A DNA stretch of 8,348 nucleotides from Limnohabitans sp. Rim8 (lineage in GTDB: Bacteria > Pseudomonadota > Gammaproteobacteria > Burkholderiales > Burkholderiaceae_C). Both the position numbers and the translations under genes were made by a program. Shown here in pieces: positions 6,495 to 8,348 of this stretch (position 1 is the stretch's first letter; each line of letters opens with the position of its first letter). Location: the NCBI GenBank assembly GCA_945877725.1, contig CAMDXR010000125.1, positions 1 through 8,348 on the forward strand, read 5' to 3'. Under the pieces are notes generated by a model that had not been told where the DNA came from, did no database searches, and saw only the letters and a list, made by a program, of their open reading frames with translations.

Positions 6495-7175
6495 ATGAAG
6501 AAATTCAATAAAGTGGCGATGTTGTTTGCCTCCGCAGCACTCGTAACAGCAGCCGGCGCTCAATCCGTCGACAACTGGCGTAATGCCTCAGGCGAACTCG
6601 TCTGGAAAAACGCCGGTAGTGAACTGTGCTGGCGCGATGCCAACTGGACGCCTGCCACTGCTGCCGTAGGTTGCGATGGTGCCATCGTTGCACCAAAAGC
6701 CGCGCCTGCTCCAGCACCTGCTCCTAGAGCTGCTGCGCCAGCACCAGCACCAGCGCCTGCCGCTGCACCAGCACCAGCAGCTCCAAGACCCGCAGCGGCA
6801 GCTCCTGCACCAGCAGCAGCCACCAAGGTTACCTACGCTGCAGACGCTTTCTTTGACTTCGACAAGTCGGTTCTGAAAGCTGAAGGCAAAGCCAAGCTGG
6901 ATGATCTGGTTGGTAAAGTCAAAGGCATTAACCTCGAAGTGATCATTGCTGTGGGCCACACCGATGCAGTTGGTTCTGACGCTTACAACCAGAAACTGTC
7001 TGTCAAGCGTTCAGACGCTGTCAAGGCTTATTTGGTGTCCAAAGGCATTGAGAAAAACCGTGTTTACACCGAAGGCAAGGGCGAAAAGCAGCCAGTGGCT
7101 GACAACAACACCGCTGCCGGTCGTTCTAAGAACCGCCGAGTTGAAATCGAAGTTGTGGGCACACGCCCTAACTGA
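6495..7175 (+). CDS. ompA: OmpA-family outer membrane / peptidoglycan-binding protein, 226 aa
   Basis: A secreted envelope protein that probably tethers the outer membrane to peptidoglycan. A Sec signal peptide is clear: KK at residues 2-3, a hydrophobic stretch 7-20, and likely cleavage at AGA/QS after residue 22. The mature N-terminus has three tryptophan units (WRN, WKN, WRD) and two cysteines, Cys45 and Cys60, that could form a disulfide. Residues 66-109 are a Pro/Ala linker. Residues about 112-221 are an OmpA C-terminal domain: FFDFDKS (119-125), GHTDAVGSDAYN, LSVKRSDAV and GRSKNRRVEIEV. Asp157 and Arg172 sit 15 apart, the spacing of the diaminopimelate-binding pair known in OmpA. There is no eight-strand barrel as in E. 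coli OmpA. As I recall it, this short architecture is typical of Burkholderiales such as Bordetella. The gene has a strong Shine-Dalgarno and its own terminator. Confidence 0.93.
   Translation: MKKFNKVAMLFASAALVTAAGAQSVDNWRNASGELVWKNAGSELCWRDANWTPATAAVGCDGAIVAPKAAPAPAPAPRAAAPAPAPAPAAAPAPAAPRPAAAAPAPAAATKVTYAADAFFDFDKSVLKAEGKAKLDDLVGKVKGINLEVIIAVGHTDAVGSDAYNQKLSVKRSDAVKAYLVSKGIEKNRVYTEGKGEKQPVADNNTAAGRSKNRRVEIEVVGTRPN
6690..6821 (+). repeat. Low-complexity Pro/Ala linker repeat inside ompA
   Basis: Forty-four residues built almost only of Ala and Pro, with three Arg/Lys, are encoded by irregular repeats of GCACCA/CCAGCA units. It is an extended flexible spacer between the N-terminal segment and the peptidoglycan-binding domain, probably crossing the periplasm. 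The repeated DNA could change length by slippage in multiples of 3 or 6 without breaking the frame. Confidence 0.85.
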
Positions 7176-7192
7176 TCATTGCTGATCACCCT

Positions 7193-7221
7193 AAAAAGCC
7201 CCAGTAATGGGGCTTTTTTTT
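7193..7221 (+). terminator. Intrinsic terminator after ompA
   Basis: A perfect 10-bp stem (AAAAAGCCCC at 7193-7202 with GGGGCTTTTT at 7209-7218) encloses the loop AGTAAT and runs into eight T residues (7214-7221), 17 bases after the ompA stop. It should end most ompA transcripts. No separate promoter for ubiG is obvious in the 45 bases that follow, so ubiG may rely on read-through or a weak promoter. Confidence 0.92.
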
Positions 7222-7250
7222 GGCCATTCTGCAAGCCCCTTCTCGTGTTG

Positions 7251-7270
7251 AAGGACAATCCATGGCATGA
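7251..7270 (+). promoter_or_regulatory. ubiG ribosome binding site with a two-codon mini-ORF
   Basis: AAGGA (7251-7255) is 6 bases before an ATG at 7262 and 11 before the ubiG ATG at 7267. The first ATG opens a frame of Met-Ala-stop (ATGGCATGA) whose TGA overlaps the ubiG start as ATGA. The better-placed start therefore makes a dipeptide and ends exactly on the ubiG start, suggesting termination-reinitiation, or simply a tolerated false start. Confidence 0.5.
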
Positions 7271-7977
7271 ATGCTCAAACCTCAAATGTTGATCCGGCAG
7301 AACTGGCCAAATTTTCCGATCTCGCTCACCGCTGGTGGGATCCGGAAAGTGAGTTTCGACCCCTGCACCAAATAAACCCCCTTCGCTTGGAATGGATACA
7401 TGGACTGGTGCCTTTGGGAGGACTGCGGGTTGTAGATGTTGGTTGCGGAGGGGGCATCCTTGCAGATGCAATGGCTCGCAAAGGCGCTCAGGTTCTGGGC
7501 ATAGATTTGGCGACCAAATCCCTCAAAGTGGCCCAACTGCACGCATTGGAGGCCGGAACAACGGGCGTCCAATACAGAGAAGTCAGTGCCGAGACGCTGG
7601 CCGCTGAAAAACCCCAACAATTTGATGTCGTCACTTGCATGGAAATGCTGGAGCATGTGCCAGACCCGGCCTCAGTGGTGAAAGCCTGCGCTCAAATGGT
7701 CAAGCCCGGGGGCTGGGTGTTTTTTTCAACGCTCAATAGAAATCCCAAATCCTTTTTGTTTGCCATTGTGGGCGCTGAGTACATTCTTAAACTGCTGCCC
7801 AAGGGCACGCATGAATTTGCCCGGTTGATCAAACCCAGCGAATTGACTTCATGGGCGAGAGAGGCCGGACTGGATGCGCAAGGCTTCAAGGGCATGGAAT
7901 ACAACCCATTTACCAAGCGCTACTGGCTTAGCCAAGACACCAGCGTTAACTACTTGCTGGCTTGCCGAAAAGGATAA
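7267..7977 (+). CDS. ubiG: Ubiquinone biosynthesis O-methyltransferase (UbiG), 236 aa
   Basis: SAM-dependent enzyme that performs both O-methylations in ubiquinone synthesis, on the catechol-like polyprenyl intermediate and on demethylubiquinol, probably at the inner face of the membrane. The class I methyltransferase motif I is VVDVGCGGGIL (55-65), and the acidic end of strand 2 is Asp80. CMEMLEHVPDP (124-134), KPGG, FFSTLNRN, VGAEYIL and LPKGTH are near-exact UbiG signatures. The N-terminal FSDLAHRWWDPESEFRPLHQINPLRLEWI block is also typical and fixes the start at 7267, since no alternative upstream start in this frame gives a family-like N-terminus. Length is normal. It follows the ompA terminator by 45 bases and is 6 bases from the next phosphatase gene, so those two are likely cotranscribed. 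Confidence 0.97.
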   Translation: MNAQTSNVDPAELAKFSDLAHRWWDPESEFRPLHQINPLRLEWIHGLVPLGGLRVVDVGCGGGILADAMARKGAQVLGIDLATKSLKVAQLHALEAGTTGVQYREVSAETLAAEKPQQFDVVTCMEMLEHVPDPASVVKACAQMVKPGGWVFFSTLNRNPKSFLFAIVGAEYILKLLPKGTHEFARLIKPSELTSWAREAGLDAQGFKGMEYNPFTKRYWLSQDTSVNYLLACRKG

Positions 7978-7983
7978 CGGTCG

Positions 7984-8348
7984 ATGTTTGACAAAGTAGA
8001 GGCGGTCTTATTTGACCTGGATGGCACGCTCATAGACAGCGCGCCCGACTTGGGTGCTGCGGCAGACAAAATGCGCACGGATCGGGGTCTGACATCGCTC
8101 CCACTGGAACACTACCGGCACATGGCCGGGGCAGGTGCACGGGGCATGATTGGCATTGCTTTTGGCATAACCCCCGAACACCCAGACTTTGAGGACATGA
8201 AGGAAGAGTTCTTCGTTAACTACGAAAACTGCATGACCGAGCGGACTCAAATATTTGAAGGCGTGGTCGACATGGTGGCCTCATTGGTGGCGCTGCGGAT
8301 GCCTTGGGGTGTCGTGACAAACAAATCCAGCCGATTCACGGATCCCTT
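7984..8348 (+). CDS. gph: HAD-superfamily phosphatase, Gph/MupP type (5' part only)
   Basis: The frame opens with ATG at 7984 and stays open for 121 codons to the window edge, a little over half of the usual 220 or so residues. HAD motif I is FDLDGTLIDS (10-19), with nucleophile Asp11 and acid/base Asp13. A helical cap domain follows (residues about 20-85, including GAGARGMIG). Motif II is VVTNKS near residue 111. Motifs III and IV lie outside the window. Such proteins are usually annotated phosphoglycolate phosphatase, which clears 2-phosphoglycolate. In Pseudomonas, however, the homologue beside ubiG is MupP, a MurNAc-6-phosphate phosphatase of peptidoglycan recycling, and this gene sits in the same place. 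AAGGA (7970-7974) lies 9 bases before the start and overlaps the ubiG stop. The gene symbol is therefore provisional, though the HAD assignment is secure. Confidence 0.85.
   Translation, partial: MFDKVEAVLFDLDGTLIDSAPDLGAAADKMRTDRGLTSLPLEHYRHMAGAGARGMIGIAFGITPEHPDFEDMKEEFFVNYENCMTERTQIFEGVVDMVASLVALRMPWGVVTNKSSRFTDP

Noticed and set aside
6560..6826. A Gly/Ala-rich open frame on the minus strand opposite ompA
   Set aside because: It is the reverse reading of the Pro/Ala linker repeat, with no start signals of its own.
7222..7266. Possible own promoter for ubiG
   Set aside because: No acceptable -35/-10 pair fits in the 45 bases between the terminator and the start.

Overview
The window looks like a chromosomal core region of a betaproteobacterium in the order Burkholderiales, most likely a Comamonadaceae-like organism of moderate GC. 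This rests on gene order, on the wording of conserved motifs recalled from the order (SerC 'QGGGLAEN', the short barrel-less OmpA, GyrA 'HPHGDQSVYD'), and on the ubiG/gph neighbourhood. It is an inference from memory, not a database match. No mobile element, CRISPR array, rRNA or tRNA is visible.

Left part (1-6257, minus strand): a tightly packed, probably single transcription unit reading right to left: gyrA, serC, pheA, tyrA, aroA. The aroA gene runs off the left edge. Gaps from gene to gene are 3, 27, 7 and 37-39 bases, with no terminator between them. GyrA is the DNA gyrase A subunit. SerC makes phosphoserine (and serves the pyridoxal phosphate route). AroA makes EPSP on the way to chorismate. 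PheA and TyrA take chorismate/prephenate to phenylalanine and tyrosine. The aminotransferase gene hisC, often found between pheA and tyrA in relatives, is absent.

Middle (6258-6494): a 237-base divergent control region between gyrA and ompA. It holds candidate promoters in both directions, a 6-bp inverted repeat bracketing the candidate gyrA -10, a perfect 7-bp hairpin in the ompA leader, and a clear Shine-Dalgarno for ompA. The gyrA start has no visible Shine-Dalgarno.

Right part (6495-8348, plus strand): ompA, a short peptidoglycan-binding OmpA-family protein with signal peptide and Pro/Ala linker, is closed by a strong intrinsic terminator. It is followed by ubiG (ubiquinone O-methyltransferase) and a HAD phosphatase of the Gph/MupP type cut by the right edge. 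The last two genes form a tight pair.

Overall this is an ordinary housekeeping region. I found no convincing new system; the points worth a second look are small: the GyrA residue at position 83, the leader structures, the two-codon mini-ORF in front of ubiG, and which phosphatase the last gene is.
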